Origin: Botryococcus braunii
Taxonomy: Eukaryota > Chlorophyta > Trebouxiophyceae
Assembly: GCA_002005505.1 (NCBI GenBank)
Contig: KV908485.1
Location: 7,501 to 29,589, forward strand
DNA: 22,089 bases
Direction: 5' to 3'
The position numbers and the translations under genes were made by a program. The notes under the pieces were generated by a model. The model ran no database searches, was not told the DNA's origin, and saw only the letters and a list, made by a program, of their open reading frames with translations. Positions 1 through 21,765 of the stretch are shown here, piece after piece (the first letter of the stretch is position 1; each line of letters starts with the position of its first letter).

Positions 1-915
1 AAAGAAAGAAAGAGAGAAAAAAATCCTTACCGATCATCTAGCATGGACATGGCAAAGAGTGGTATACCTTCTGACGTTTACTTGGCACCTCAGTCGCCAT
101 CATCCTTGCTGCCACCATCATTTGTCATTTTTTACATCATCACGCATTCCATTTGGAAATCCATATTGTTCTGCCCGTGTATCATTATGTCCCTGGTAAA
201 GTTTTTGAATATACACATTTTTGCCCTTGTGGGCCCTTAGCTGGTCACGACGTGCCAGTATCTGCTTTACGTGGCTCCCATTTCTGGACTCTATCACATC
301 GTTCAAGGTGTCCCCCTACGGTACTTCTCTGGGTTGGAGACTCTCACTGCACCGCTAGCCTTGGTCTCCACCGTTACTCGTTATTGGCAGAGATCGTGGT
401 ATGTCCCGGGTGCCAGGTGTTATAAAACATGCCAATCTCTTTCTGCTGGGAGCACCAGGGCCTGGATTATCTCAAAGACTTTGTTCTGTGGAGTGCTTTT
501 TCATGGCGCTCCTTATGACCAACAAATTCAGTATGCTAGCTCCTGGTGCTGATCATGATCAACGCATACATCATGCTGCCAGATCACAAGCGATTACGAG
601 CAGATGTCTCATGCCGCTATTAAAGAATTACATGCCACTACTTTTATGCAGCTACATCCCATTCAAATACATTATGCCGCTATTTTACAAGTCCAATCAC
701 GATAAGATACAATGCTGCTACATCACAACAGATACATTATGCGGAAGACGATCCTTGAAGTGGTGCAGTTTCCATTAGGATTTTGGATGGCCATAAGTTG
801 CTTCTTTTGCTTGCGGGAGAGCCTTTACGGACTGTGAGCTTGCTCTCCTTGTGGATTAGTCCCCCACGAGGGCAGATTTAAATGGTGTGGGGGGGGGGGG
901 GGGGATGAATTGCAG
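1..915. other. Unassigned, probably intron of the AGPase-like gene
   Basis: No exon matching the expected preceding AGPase segment (the GVYVF..DVLL region) was found here, so the stretch is probably intron. Between about 540 and 745 there is a weakly periodic stretch in which ATGCCGCTATT occurs twice (about 610 and 673) with related TACATTATGC motifs. Confidence 0.4.
889..904 (+). repeat. G16 homopolymer next to a splice acceptor
   Basis: Sixteen consecutive G lie 10-25 bases upstream of the AG of the first visible AGPase-like exon, where a polypyrimidine tract would be expected. Confidence 0.95.
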
Positions 916-4823
<3,908 letters not shown>

Positions 4824-5539
4824 ATATGGCGCTGTGCTGTGCCGCAACTCTTGTTGTGGCGAAAGTGTGTTGAGAAAGTGAGGGCAGCCTTATGCCTCAA
4901 CACAGGCCTATGCTTGAAGAAATTGGCAGTATCCATCATGTAAAAGTCCAGTGGCTCATTCAGCATTGCATGCTTGGGTGTTGCCTTGTGGTAGGATATA
5001 GTTGATGCCCCTTCAGATATAGCAGCACTGCAAGGGATGCGGTTCACGAAGTGGCACCCATGGGGAGGATGCCAGTTGAAATGACACGCATGACAGGCCA
5101 CAACGAGACGGCACATTTCCATGGAAAGTGCCTGGGGCAACCTACAAGGGCTGAACAATGCATTGGAATGCTGCAATGTCCCCTCTGTTTGGGGAGAAAG
5201 GGAGGGTGGGGGGGCAGTGCTTTTAGGCACATGACTCACATAACTTGCAGGTGCCAAAGTTTTGTCCTTTTATTGCATCATGCAATTTGTGACAGGCAGC
5301 TTACTCCAAGGCATGGCTTCGCTGACTAAGGACGGTGCCTTTTCTCTGTTCCTGGGGTAGGCAAGACTTTCCAACTCAAGCTGATTGGTGAAGAATTTTT
5401 GCATTGGTGGATCGTTGTTTTAGTTGCCAACAAAAATGGATTGGGCCGTAAATTGCTTTGGACAGCGATTATGAGAAGAGCTAATGTGGGGGAAAGCCGA
5501 ATTGTCGCGCGTGTGCGCGCGCATTTGTTTGGGTACCTT

Positions 5540-5553
5540 GGGGGGGGGGGGGG
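5540..5553 (+). repeat. G14 homopolymer
   Basis: Fourteen consecutive G, downstream of the AGPase-like stop codon. Confidence 0.95.
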
Positions 5554-6657
5554 TGTATTTATTCTATGCGCCCATCTGTGCATCTGGGTAGATATGTGTG
5601 TTGTTGTTGCGCGCTTGTATGGGTGCGTACCTTGGCGCAGTTGCCTGACATGTACCTGGTCAGAGCCTTCTCATTTCATCAGAGTTGAGGCAGCAGGGTC
5701 GAAGCCTTCGATGCCAATTTTTTTCTGGCAAGTTTTGACCTACACATAAGTTTGTAACATCGCTGTTGCCGATGAAGAGGGACACTGTGTTGCTGTTTTG
5801 AGCACAGCTAAGCCTCAAAATGAAAGGGTCTTACTGACATGATGGACCTGGATAGGCGTTGTTCCCTACATATGGATTCCAATATAGTTGCACATGAGGG
5901 AACAGGCTATCGGCAGGTACTTGTAGTTGGGCATGGGGAACCGGGCGTGCCCTTTAAGAAGTTAAAGCAAGCCTGTAGATGTATGGTCCGGTGCTGGAGT
6001 TAGCTTCCCGCCTTGTCCATTTCAGACTCGAAAGTGTTTCGTGCAGGGTTGACCCCATACATCTGGTGTGCGATGACTGATGGTCGTAATTTAGTGCTTT
6101 TTCAATATGCCCGAGTTGGAAAATGGCAGAATGGGCTGCGAGAGGATATCCCCATCGATTGCATGTCGAGGCCTGGCCGGTCAAATGTGTTGCAATTTGC
6201 ACCTAAAAGCGAGGGTCTTCAAATATCATTTTGCAATTTGCAAGATTTGAGGCCTTTCCTGCAGCGACTGCCAGCAGCAGCGACTGATTTGAAATTCGCA
6301 CTTAACCTTGAAACACTCAGCATTATTATGCCAAGTCGGGTGTAGCTGTCTGTACCATTTGGCAGACTTGGATGTGCTGGAATTGAGAACCTTACAATAC
6401 CTCGTTTTGAAGTGGTGCAAGAAAGTCCTTCAAGTTGTTTTGAAGTTCCCCCAAATGCCACGGGGAGAATCCATGGCAGCGATACAATCACATTATCTTT
6501 TGGCGTGCTCCCACATTGTGGTACGTGATGGGGGCTGCTTGAAGGTGTAATGGACCAACATAGAAGTCCCGCGAACCTTAACAATGCCCAAGAACCTCAA
6601 GAAAGATTTCTCTTGCCACTGGCGTTGTGGCGCGCGTGCGTGCGTGTGTGTGTGTGT

Positions 6658-6816
<159 letters not shown>

Positions 6817-6827
6817 AGTGCTATAAC

Positions 6828-6914
6828 TTTCCATGATCCTGATAAACTGAGTCTTTGAATAAGATCCATAAGTTTCCATGATCCTGATAAACTGAGTCTT
6901 TGAATAAGATCCAT
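6828..6914 (+). repeat. Two-copy 45-bp tandem duplication
   Basis: A 42-bp segment beginning TTTCCATGATCCTGATAAAC occurs at 6828-6869 and again, identically, at 6873-6914 with a 3-bp spacer. It starts 11 bases after the G18 run. Confidence 0.95.
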
Positions 6915-7642
6915 TGACACCCACTTCTTTGCAGCATCTCATCCGCAGGTTAGTAAAACCAAACACACAATCTCGGACTCAACACCCGTACGCTGCCCTC
7001 CTGCACACAGGGGGCGTGCGCCCTGATGTCAAAAATCCCCTCCTTGTCATGTGCCAACAGTTCCCCACAATCCCAACAGCATAACAATCACACCAGAAGG
7101 CAGGGGGGGATACTATACTATAGCTTGGGAGAATCCACACAATGACAGACCTGTGTCGCAGGGCTGTGTCCAAACGATTATCCAGTTCCAGCCCTTAAGC
7201 GTCACATACTACCAGTGGACACTATGCTCGGGAAAGCAGTCATTACAAGGAACCGTTGCTCACAATGTAGACACCAACTTGTTGCTACCACCCATTTCAC
7301 CTCAAGAGGTAAGCTACGATTAGCAGCATGCCATCAGGCCTGACACAGGAAGGATTGGAACACTGAGTACATACATCTGCAAATCCTACCACATGCCTTC
7401 ATATCTCTGTGCTAGTAAGGCACTGCAGTACAGGCGGCAAGCTCGCCTTATGCTTAGCACAGTGCCCCATGTACATCCAGAAAAACCAGGCTTATGCCTT
7501 AAATCCTGATCAGACAGCTGGAGAATCAAGTGATTCACAGGTGCTTGCAGTAGCCTCTGGGAAGTGCAGTGTAGTTGTGCAAAATAAGAACATTGACAGC
7601 TCCTTGCAAAAACGGCTCCTTGCAAAGCCAGGAAATCATCCT

Positions 7643-7678
7643 TTACTCCTCAGGAATTTCAATCTCTTCAGCATCAAT
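7643..7678 (-). CDS. RPL12: RPL12 exon 3 (36 nt, C-terminal tail)
   Basis: After acceptor CTGCAG it encodes [11 protein letters not shown] and TAA (7645-7643), matching the family's acidic ending EIEIPE. It is too short to be found by open-frame length and was found by searching for the missing tail. Confidence 0.93.
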   Translation of the reverse strand: MDAEEIEIPEE

Positions 7679-8594
7679 CTGCAGAACCAACAACCAATCA
7701 GCCCGTCACAAAACCTTGTTTCACGACCCAGTCAATGCATGTGCAAATGGCAATGAGACTGCAAAGACAGACCAGTTTGAACTTGTTCCACTCATTTAGA
7801 GCATGCTTAGATGTCGAGTCCTCAACAACCATCGGCAATCATAGTGCAATGCCCCCCCCCCCCCCCCCGCGGGTCTCCGGGGGGACGGGGCTCAAAAATT
7901 GTTAGAAATGGCGGTGGGGGGATTGATGGGACCAACAAATTGAACTGCTTTGGACCTGAGAAGTCAAATAATGCCATGGGCCGTACCTGTGCCTGAACTT
8001 CCCGAGGATCAGAGCCATCCACAGTACAGCCCACAGACACTGCTGTTCCCAAAATCTCCTTTACTGTTCCAGCTAGGACCCTTGCACAGCTCCGATCTCT
8101 CATTACTCGTGCAATCTCAATGATTTGATCAAGCGCCAAATTTCCACTGTGCTTGATGTTCTTCTCCTGCAAGCCAAGCCAATGCACAATGTAAGAACTT
8201 CTTCGAGGCCAATTTTCAGAGTTGCATGTAAGCTGCAGTACGCCGAACTTCGAAGCATTTCCACAAACTTCAGGGCAAACATGAGCCTGAAAAAGAATAA
8301 ATTCCGTACCTTCTTTCTGTCACGGGGAGGCTCGTTAAGTGCCTTGATAACCAGCGCAGCCGCTGATGGGATGACCGATACTTTTGCAATACGATTTTGT
8401 ACGGTAAGCTTGACTGTCACCCGCAGCCCCTTCCAGTCTTTTGCTGTCTCCTTTGCAATATCTTCACCAATCTTCTTTGGAGAAAGACCAAGAGGACCGA
8501 TCTTCGGAGCCAAAGACGAAGCCGCCCCGACCTCCCCTCCTGTTGCCCGGACATAAACCTCCACAACCTGACTGGGATCAAATTTGGGCGGCAT
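7643..8594 (-). CDS. RPL12: 60S ribosomal protein L12 (uL11), complete; exons 8594-8310, 8166-7987, 7678-7643
   Basis: This protein binds 28S rRNA at the base of the large-subunit P-stalk in the cytosol and helps recruit elongation factors. Exon 1 starts at ATG 8594 with [20 protein letters not shown], the family N-terminus, and carries the N-terminal uL11 domain ([25 protein letters not shown]). Exon 2 carries the rRNA-binding C-terminal domain ([39 protein letters not shown]). Exon 3 is 36 nt and encodes [11 protein letters not shown] plus stop, the acidic family tail. All introns are phase 0. The total is 501 nt, 166 residues, exactly the plant length. An upstream in-frame ATG at 8648 is rejected because family conservation begins at MPPKF. 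Donors are AAG|GTACGG and CAG|GTACGG; acceptors are TTGCAG and CTGCAG. Confidence 0.97.
7852..7868 (+). repeat. C17 homopolymer in RPL12 intron 2
   Basis: Seventeen consecutive C on the + strand, which is G17 in the RPL12 transcript, within the 308-bp second intron. Confidence 0.95.
7987..8166 (-). CDS. RPL12: RPL12 exon 2
   Basis: Sixty codons starting EKNIKHSGN after acceptor TTGCAG and ending DPREVQAQ at donor CAG|GTACGG. It contains the conserved GTVKEILGT and SVGCTVDG motifs. Confidence 0.97.
8310..8594 (-). CDS. RPL12: RPL12 exon 1
   Basis: Ninety-five codons from the MPPKF start to RDRKK, ending at donor AAG|GTACGG. Nearly every residue matches the plant and algal L12 N-terminal domain. 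Confidence 0.97.
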
Positions 8595-9970
8595 ATTGAC
8601 AAGCGCCACCCACAACGAGATGCTGAAGCCCCAAGAATGCCGCAGCAATGTCCGAGCCGCCAGAAGAAACGTACAGTTGATAGACCAAAGTCACGTGAAA
8701 CACGTGGGACTTCCCCTGCGTGCTTGTCCCAGATGGTGTACTTCACACTCCCTAGACTTGTTTGGGATTCAATAAATATGATCAGGTTTGCCCCATAAAA
8801 TTTAGAGGTAGAAGTGAAATATATCATTGGCCCTTGTTGCTAGGGTTGGTAGTAGTAGGATTGCCGACTGAGAGAATAACATTGGACAATCTTAGAAACG
8901 GTGCATATCCTTGCATGACTGCTGAGGAACAAGTTCAGAGTGAACAGTGCTGAATGGAGGAATTTAAACTTTCCTGTATGGCATGAAAACAACGCTGCAA
9001 TACAACTTAGAGAGTAAGAGAGGGCAAGGGGCCAATGAGCCCTTCAAATAGCAGATCCAGAAAAATCAAAGTGCGTGAATGTCTTGTCGGCAGGTGGGAA
9101 GATCGATAAATAAGAGAAAAATCGAAGTTGGGCTTAAGGGCAATTGAATGGTGGAGACAGATGGGTGATTCAACAGAAAAATGTAAGTTTGGTTTGGGAA
9201 AAGATCGGGAACCTTGGGCGGCAGATGGGAGAGATTTTGGGGCGGAAACATGTATATCGAGGCAAACAATGTTCAGTGTAGAATATGAGGGCGTGAGCTT
9301 GCATATAGGGGATGATATGGACGGGCAGGGGTTGCAGGGTGGAAGGATATCGGACGATAGCTAGGAGGTTCATAGGTAGTTGAAAGAAGATTTAATGGGG
9401 GAAGGTTTGACACGGTGGAGGAAAGGGAGGGCTTGAAGGAAGACGGAAGTCCTAGTACACCCCAACACTCTTGCAAGGCCTGCGGGGAGTAATGCCCGCC
9501 TACTCAAAGGACGCCCCAAACAAAATGCCAGTCGAAGTATTACCCTGATGATCTAGGGAGATGCTGGTGATGCTGATGATCTAACATGTGATTCTTTGAT
9601 TGGGACTGGGTGCATTTGCCCGTGCTGAAGCGCCACGTTGAGGATTTCCCAAACCTGAAACCAACTTCGACTTGCTTTCCCTCTCCTCCCTCTTCCCCTC
9701 TCCCTTCTCGTCTGTTCTTTTCGTGGATTTGCACCTTTTGGACGTTAAAAGCTGATGAAGTGCTGGGGGATATTGGGGGCAATGTGACTAAAAAACCATT
9801 GTTATTCATTGTCATGTTGGCTCATGAAAGACATTGCTATCCAGCAAGCAGTTTTGGCCGGTTACCCACCCAGCATTTCCATCAAGAAAGCATTCTTGGC
9901 CCTGGTAATCCTGCGAGTGCGGAGTTGGCCCAGGAGTTAAGAATCACATCACAGTTGAAGGGATGCGCCT

Positions 9971-9988
9971 CCCCCCCCCCCCCCCCCC
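9971..9988 (+). repeat. C18 homopolymer
   Basis: Eighteen consecutive C, followed by TTTTT. Confidence 0.95.
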
Positions 9989-10179
9989 TTTTTGAAACTA
10001 ACGTGTGGACAGCAGAAAACTTAATTACAGGATATATCAGCCAACATCAGCTCACACTTGGGTTACAGCTGACACCATGCAGGCAGCGAAGACCTTCAGG
10101 TCCCTCTAAGGTCTTATTTGTTCCTGCGCGTCACAAGTTTATCAGATGCTAGTAACGTGCGTCTGATGTTTCAAATAGG

Positions 10180-10505
10180 GGCGGTATTGGCCGGCGATGG
10201 GGGTCGCGGCACCCCTGTCGTTTTCGGCAGGACCGAAATGCCCACTCTCCCCTCCATTCGGGCTATCCATTTCTGGTCCTAAAGAGGCTCGACCCGTCCC
10301 CGTCCAATATCTGCGAACCATTTGGGATAGGGACGGGACCAGCCCATCCCCGGCTCGTCCCACACGGTCACAAGGACAACGACGGGGATGGGCTGCAGAA
10401 GGTCCCATCCCTGTCCCAAGCCGGCCGCCGGAATTGGACGGGGATGGGTTAAACCCCATTCCCGTCATGGTCCCAGGGACGCCACATCCCCGTCCCATAC
10501 CCTGC
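10180..10505. repeat. GACGGG/CCCGTC-rich interspersed repeat patch
   Basis: Words such as GACGGG, GGGATGG, CCCCGTCC and CCCATCCC recur many times on both strands over about 320 bp. The direct and inverted copies differ in composition from the flanks. It may be a degenerate minisatellite or a repeat-element fragment. Confidence 0.6.
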
Positions 10506-12080
10506 CATCTCTCTCAACCCTACGGTATGAGTGCTCCAGAATTTCTCATACCTTCATGCAAGGCCAAATGATGTGAATAAATAGATGAGCATACATGCAT
10601 TTACAGTAGAGTCATCGAGACCCCGACTTCTTCAGTTGAGGTTGGGGCATTCCTTAATGACTCTGATTAACGATGCGCTTTGATAAAACGAGGGGGAGGG
10701 CGGGTGGGAGGAAAAGTAGAGGCTGCAGGCCAGCATGCGTAGTGCAGCAGGGATCCTTCCACACCAGTAACAAACCACCACAGCCACAGACGCCAGAGCC
10801 AAGTCGGAAGGGAGCAGTGATACAGACCAGCGGTGTTCGCAGCAGCTGCAACAACGCAACTCTATTCAGACCAATCAGAGAGCACGGAATCCTTTAAAAA
10901 CTCTCTTTGACCCATGCAAATAGTTTGGACAATACTCCGTCCAGCCAAAACAATGTATACATTTACAACATGTTGCAAAGTCCTGCCATATCGGTACAAT
11001 GAGACATTGCACAGGCCCGTCATCTCGGTTCAAGGAAATCCGCCATCTGATCTATGCTCGTGTCAGCTGCAGTTGTAAGTACGCCAGTTGACAGTGGAGC
11101 ACATCGATGTTCACACATGAAACATGCGTAACATTTCAATTCCACTGGGGTAAAAGCAGCCACGTGAATGAAGATTTGGCCGTGTTCACATGTATGTCGC
11201 TTAACTTCATGGAGCGCATACTTGTACAACACGAGGACTTCACTTATTGACGATTGGAGCCCCACTATACGTGAAGGCTCTTCATCAACGTAAAGCCCTA
11301 AATTGCGGCACAATGTGCACCAATCCTTTCCGCCCCAGGTGGGGCAGTGCACTCGCCATATTCTACCCCGAATTCCTTAGGAGAAGAGCCCTTTCCGTGC
11401 CCCTTCCCTGTTCCTTCTTGGTCCCTCTTAAAGACTCCATGTTCTGTCATGCCAGGGAACTTCCAAGCAACTTGATTATTCTTGACTTTCTAATGGCTGA
11501 TGCCGACATGACAACAGCCGCTGCAAGGGCGCCACCGCGAGAGCTCTTCCTCTTTAGATGATAAGCGCTTAGCAATATGGTGCCCTGAAACTCCCATAGA
11601 ACGACTTCTCATAGAGCGTCAAAGACCTGGCGGGAGGGACAACAGCTTGGACAGGGCCATGGCCTCTGATATAAGCCAGTCGCCCCCACTCTAACCCTAA
11701 CAGCTTGTAACGAAAATTCAAGAGTATTACTGCAACATGGGCTGCAGATGTCAGCGCATTTTACCCGAAACCATTCATCCACCATGTCGATCGATAGCTC
11801 CTATCTCCAGGTTGTAAACGTCATGATATGTAATTATGACGTCCTAATGCTGTTAGAAACTCCCGTCAAGGGGGATCTTACACACCTTGCCCGAGGCATT
11901 GACGGGACACTTCTCATGTCCGATGGTCTTAGCATTGGGTGTGTCTTGGACTGCTACTCTGGAACTGCTCCTCAATAATGACGAAAACAAAGTAACCGCG
12001 TCCATTTGAACAGCCGGCGCACCATTGGACTATATATATGTCACCTTTCCCCACAGCGCGCTAACTGCTGGAAACTTTCA

Positions 12081-12180
12081 GCACCACATGTGTGCAGGAT
12101 AGCCATGCTCATCCTGAAATGTGACCCTTCCTCATCCTGACATGTGAGCGCCACATGCTGTACAGGATACCCCTCCTCAT
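12081..12180 (+). repeat. Imperfect 67-bp tandem duplication
   Basis: GCACCACATG..GCAGGATAGCC..CTCATCC at 12081 recurs as GCGCCACATG..ACAGGATACCC..CTCATCC at 12148, an offset of 67 bp. An extra CTCATCCTGA..ATGTGA word repeats between them. Confidence 0.6.
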
Positions 12181-13117
12181 CCAAAGATCCTTACCTAAAG
12201 CCCGTCCATACAGTCGGTCCTCCCCCTCAGCAAAGGATGCAGATGGTCGCCAGAAGAATTCAAGAGGCATGAAAGCCTTCTGAACCTTTTTGAACGAGAT
12301 GCGAATAGTTATTGCATAGAGCCTGCATCAGAACTCTGAGCAAAGGAGGCACACAAGCCAAAGATGGCAAAGAAATAAGTAGCCATCCAGCAAAGACAAG
12401 CTAGTGAGCCATCAACTACGTGACTGGATAATGTTTTCCCAACATCCCAACAGGGCTTAGCCGCTGAAGTGTTCTCCCCAAAATCCTTGTGGGTCGAGCA
12501 TACCCTTGTCAGAAATGCCGAGGGCGCTTTTTAAAAAACAACGCTCTGCTGTGGCACATGGATGATTTTAGAGCACCCCACCCACGTTGTGCATTTAAAG
12601 CCTGCCTGCTGCGAGCTCTCTCCCACAATGTGGGATCGCAGGGTCAGACCCAACTCATACAGCGTACGGATAGTACCCGAGGCGCCAGGCGATTCCGAGC
12701 CCTTCCGAAAACGTGTCTCTCTGGATCACCTCAGGAATCTCGATCGGCTGAAGAACACGTGAACCACCTCTTCAAGCTTCCTAACCCCTTTGTGTGGTGT
12801 GCACATGGTAGAGCCAAGGTTCGCCTTGCCAACATCACAACCCGCTCTAGTTGTGATGCCAATTTATGCTCTATGCCTCTTACACAAGCGCCACCTCACC
12901 GACATGCAACACTTGTCCAGGCTCCTCATCCCGCTTTTGCACAACTTTACCATCCAACGCTGTTCCAGTAGTCGCGGCTGTCAAGTGCTGCCTTTCGTTG
13001 CTTCCGCACCCCCTGCGGTAGTTGAAATCTTGATCCCTCACCCAGCCTCTCATAGAAAGAGAACATGTGCAATAACAATGCCACGTGCCTTGCAAAGCAG
13101 GCCCGACTCAAGTGCAC

Positions 13118-20394
<7,277 letters not shown>

Positions 20395-20452
20395 CTTCAC
20401 ATCAACCCCACAAGACGAGGAAAGCGAGTACCCCCTACCTTGCGTGCGAAAA

Positions 20453-20547
20453 TGCACGCACGCGCACGCACGCACGCGCACGCACGCACGCGCACGCACG
20501 CACGCGCACGCACGCACGCGCACGCACGCACGCACGCGCACACACAC

Positions 20548-20623
<76 letters not shown>
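20453..20623 (+). repeat. 14-bp CGCGCACGCACGCA minisatellite plus (CA)n
   Basis: About five copies of a 14-bp unit (20461-20538) lead into about 85 bp of CA. The whole 170-bp tract alternates pyrimidine and purine almost without break. A G16 run follows at 20645-20660. Confidence 0.95.
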
Positions 20624-20627
<4 letters not shown>

Positions 20628-20789
20628 AGTACGGAAGAGAGCCCGGGGGGGGGGGGGGGGCAGAAGCATCCCGGGGGGGGAGCAGGCGGGCAATATTACC
20701 AAAAGACGGTTCTGCGCCTCTGCTATCCGGGGCAGACCCTTGCCGTGACGCGGGGCTCTCACGTGACACATGGCCTGCCCTTTCCACAG

Positions 20790-20882
20790 TCCCATCCCAA
20801 GATCTGCGCTCTAATGACGGAGGTCCTCCCTGCTGCTATGTTCCCATCCATTGCCCAAATTCAGTTTAAGGATGAAAATCTG
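20790..20882 (+). other. Candidate + strand exon, opposite the RIC1-like gene
   Basis: A pyrimidine-rich acceptor (CTGCCCTTTCCACAG) and a donor AATCTG|GTAAGA enclose 31 open codons including LMTEVLPAAMFPSIAQIQF. A second bracketed segment of 42 nt (20996-21037) lies between CTCACAG and CCCAG|GTAAGT and is in phase. No family is recognised. It could be chance or an overlapping/antisense transcript. Confidence 0.22.
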
Positions 20883-21403
20883 GTAAGAAGTGCAAGGGGG
20901 AAGCCGCCAGATAATACTCAACACATACATGATTGAACACACACAGTCATCAACTTCCGGAACTGGTAAAAGCGACCAGCCATTGTCACTCACAGACCAG
21001 CCATTGTCATGACCAGGCGACTTTGGGAACGTCCCAGGTAAGTTAAAGACCGTTGCAGGGAATCTCAGCATGTGAAAAGCACCACAAGTGGGACTGTTGT
21101 GAACAGCTGTGCGCAGTGCATGCACCTGAATTGGCCGCTGGGGGTAAGCCGGGCCTCCTGCGTGCGAGTTGCGCCGTCTTTGTGTTGCCACGGTGCTGCC
21201 AGCCTCTTCCTCGGACCTGCTCCCTCCACCCAAGACCTTCCACTTAATTTCCGTCGGCATGCCGTGTGATCAACCATTCATGTTGAATCCTACTTCATGA
21301 CACACGCGCATACATTGTGCAGTTTGGAAGGCATGCTGTTCGAAACACCACCTTGAAAGATACACAAGGACAAACAACAAATTTTTAAGTTAAGAGAGGG
21401 AGG

Positions 21404-21718
<315 letters not shown>

Positions 21719-21765
21719 ACAGCAAGAAGACAAAAGAAAGAGGTGATAGATCTTACCGCAATGGA

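Larger units (their letters stand above)
8595..13117. other. No recognisable gene between RPL12 and the RIC1-like gene
   Basis: The first few hundred bases upstream of 8594 should hold the RPL12 promoter and 5' leader, but no defined element could be named. 9060-9480 is purine-rich on the + strand. Open frames up to 160 codons occur (for example near 12489-12971) but show no family similarity that I recognise beyond one zinc-finger-like motif. The region contains a C18 run, a GACGGG-rich patch and a 67-bp imperfect duplication. Confidence 0.55.

Noticed and set aside
8592..8648. Upstream in-frame ATG giving an 18-residue N-terminal extension of RPL12
   Set aside because: L12 proteins begin at MPPKFDP, and the 166-residue total fits the family only with the start at 8594.
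8125..8798. + strand frames of 133-143 codons opposite RPL12
   Set aside because: They are shadows of the - strand RPL12 exons, whose identity is certain.
11020..11352. 110-codon - strand frame with several cysteines and histidines
   Set aside because: The Cys/His spacing does not form a recognised zinc-binding motif, there are no supporting splice sites, and no similarity is recalled.
11690..11703. TCTAACCCTAACAG, resembling a plant-type telomere repeat
   Set aside because: It holds fewer than two units with no array, so chance is sufficient.
20811..21260. 149-codon - strand frame beginning MPTEIKWKVLGG
   Set aside because: No RIC1 or other family motif was recognised, the frame spans candidate splice sites on the other strand, and composition is not distinctive.
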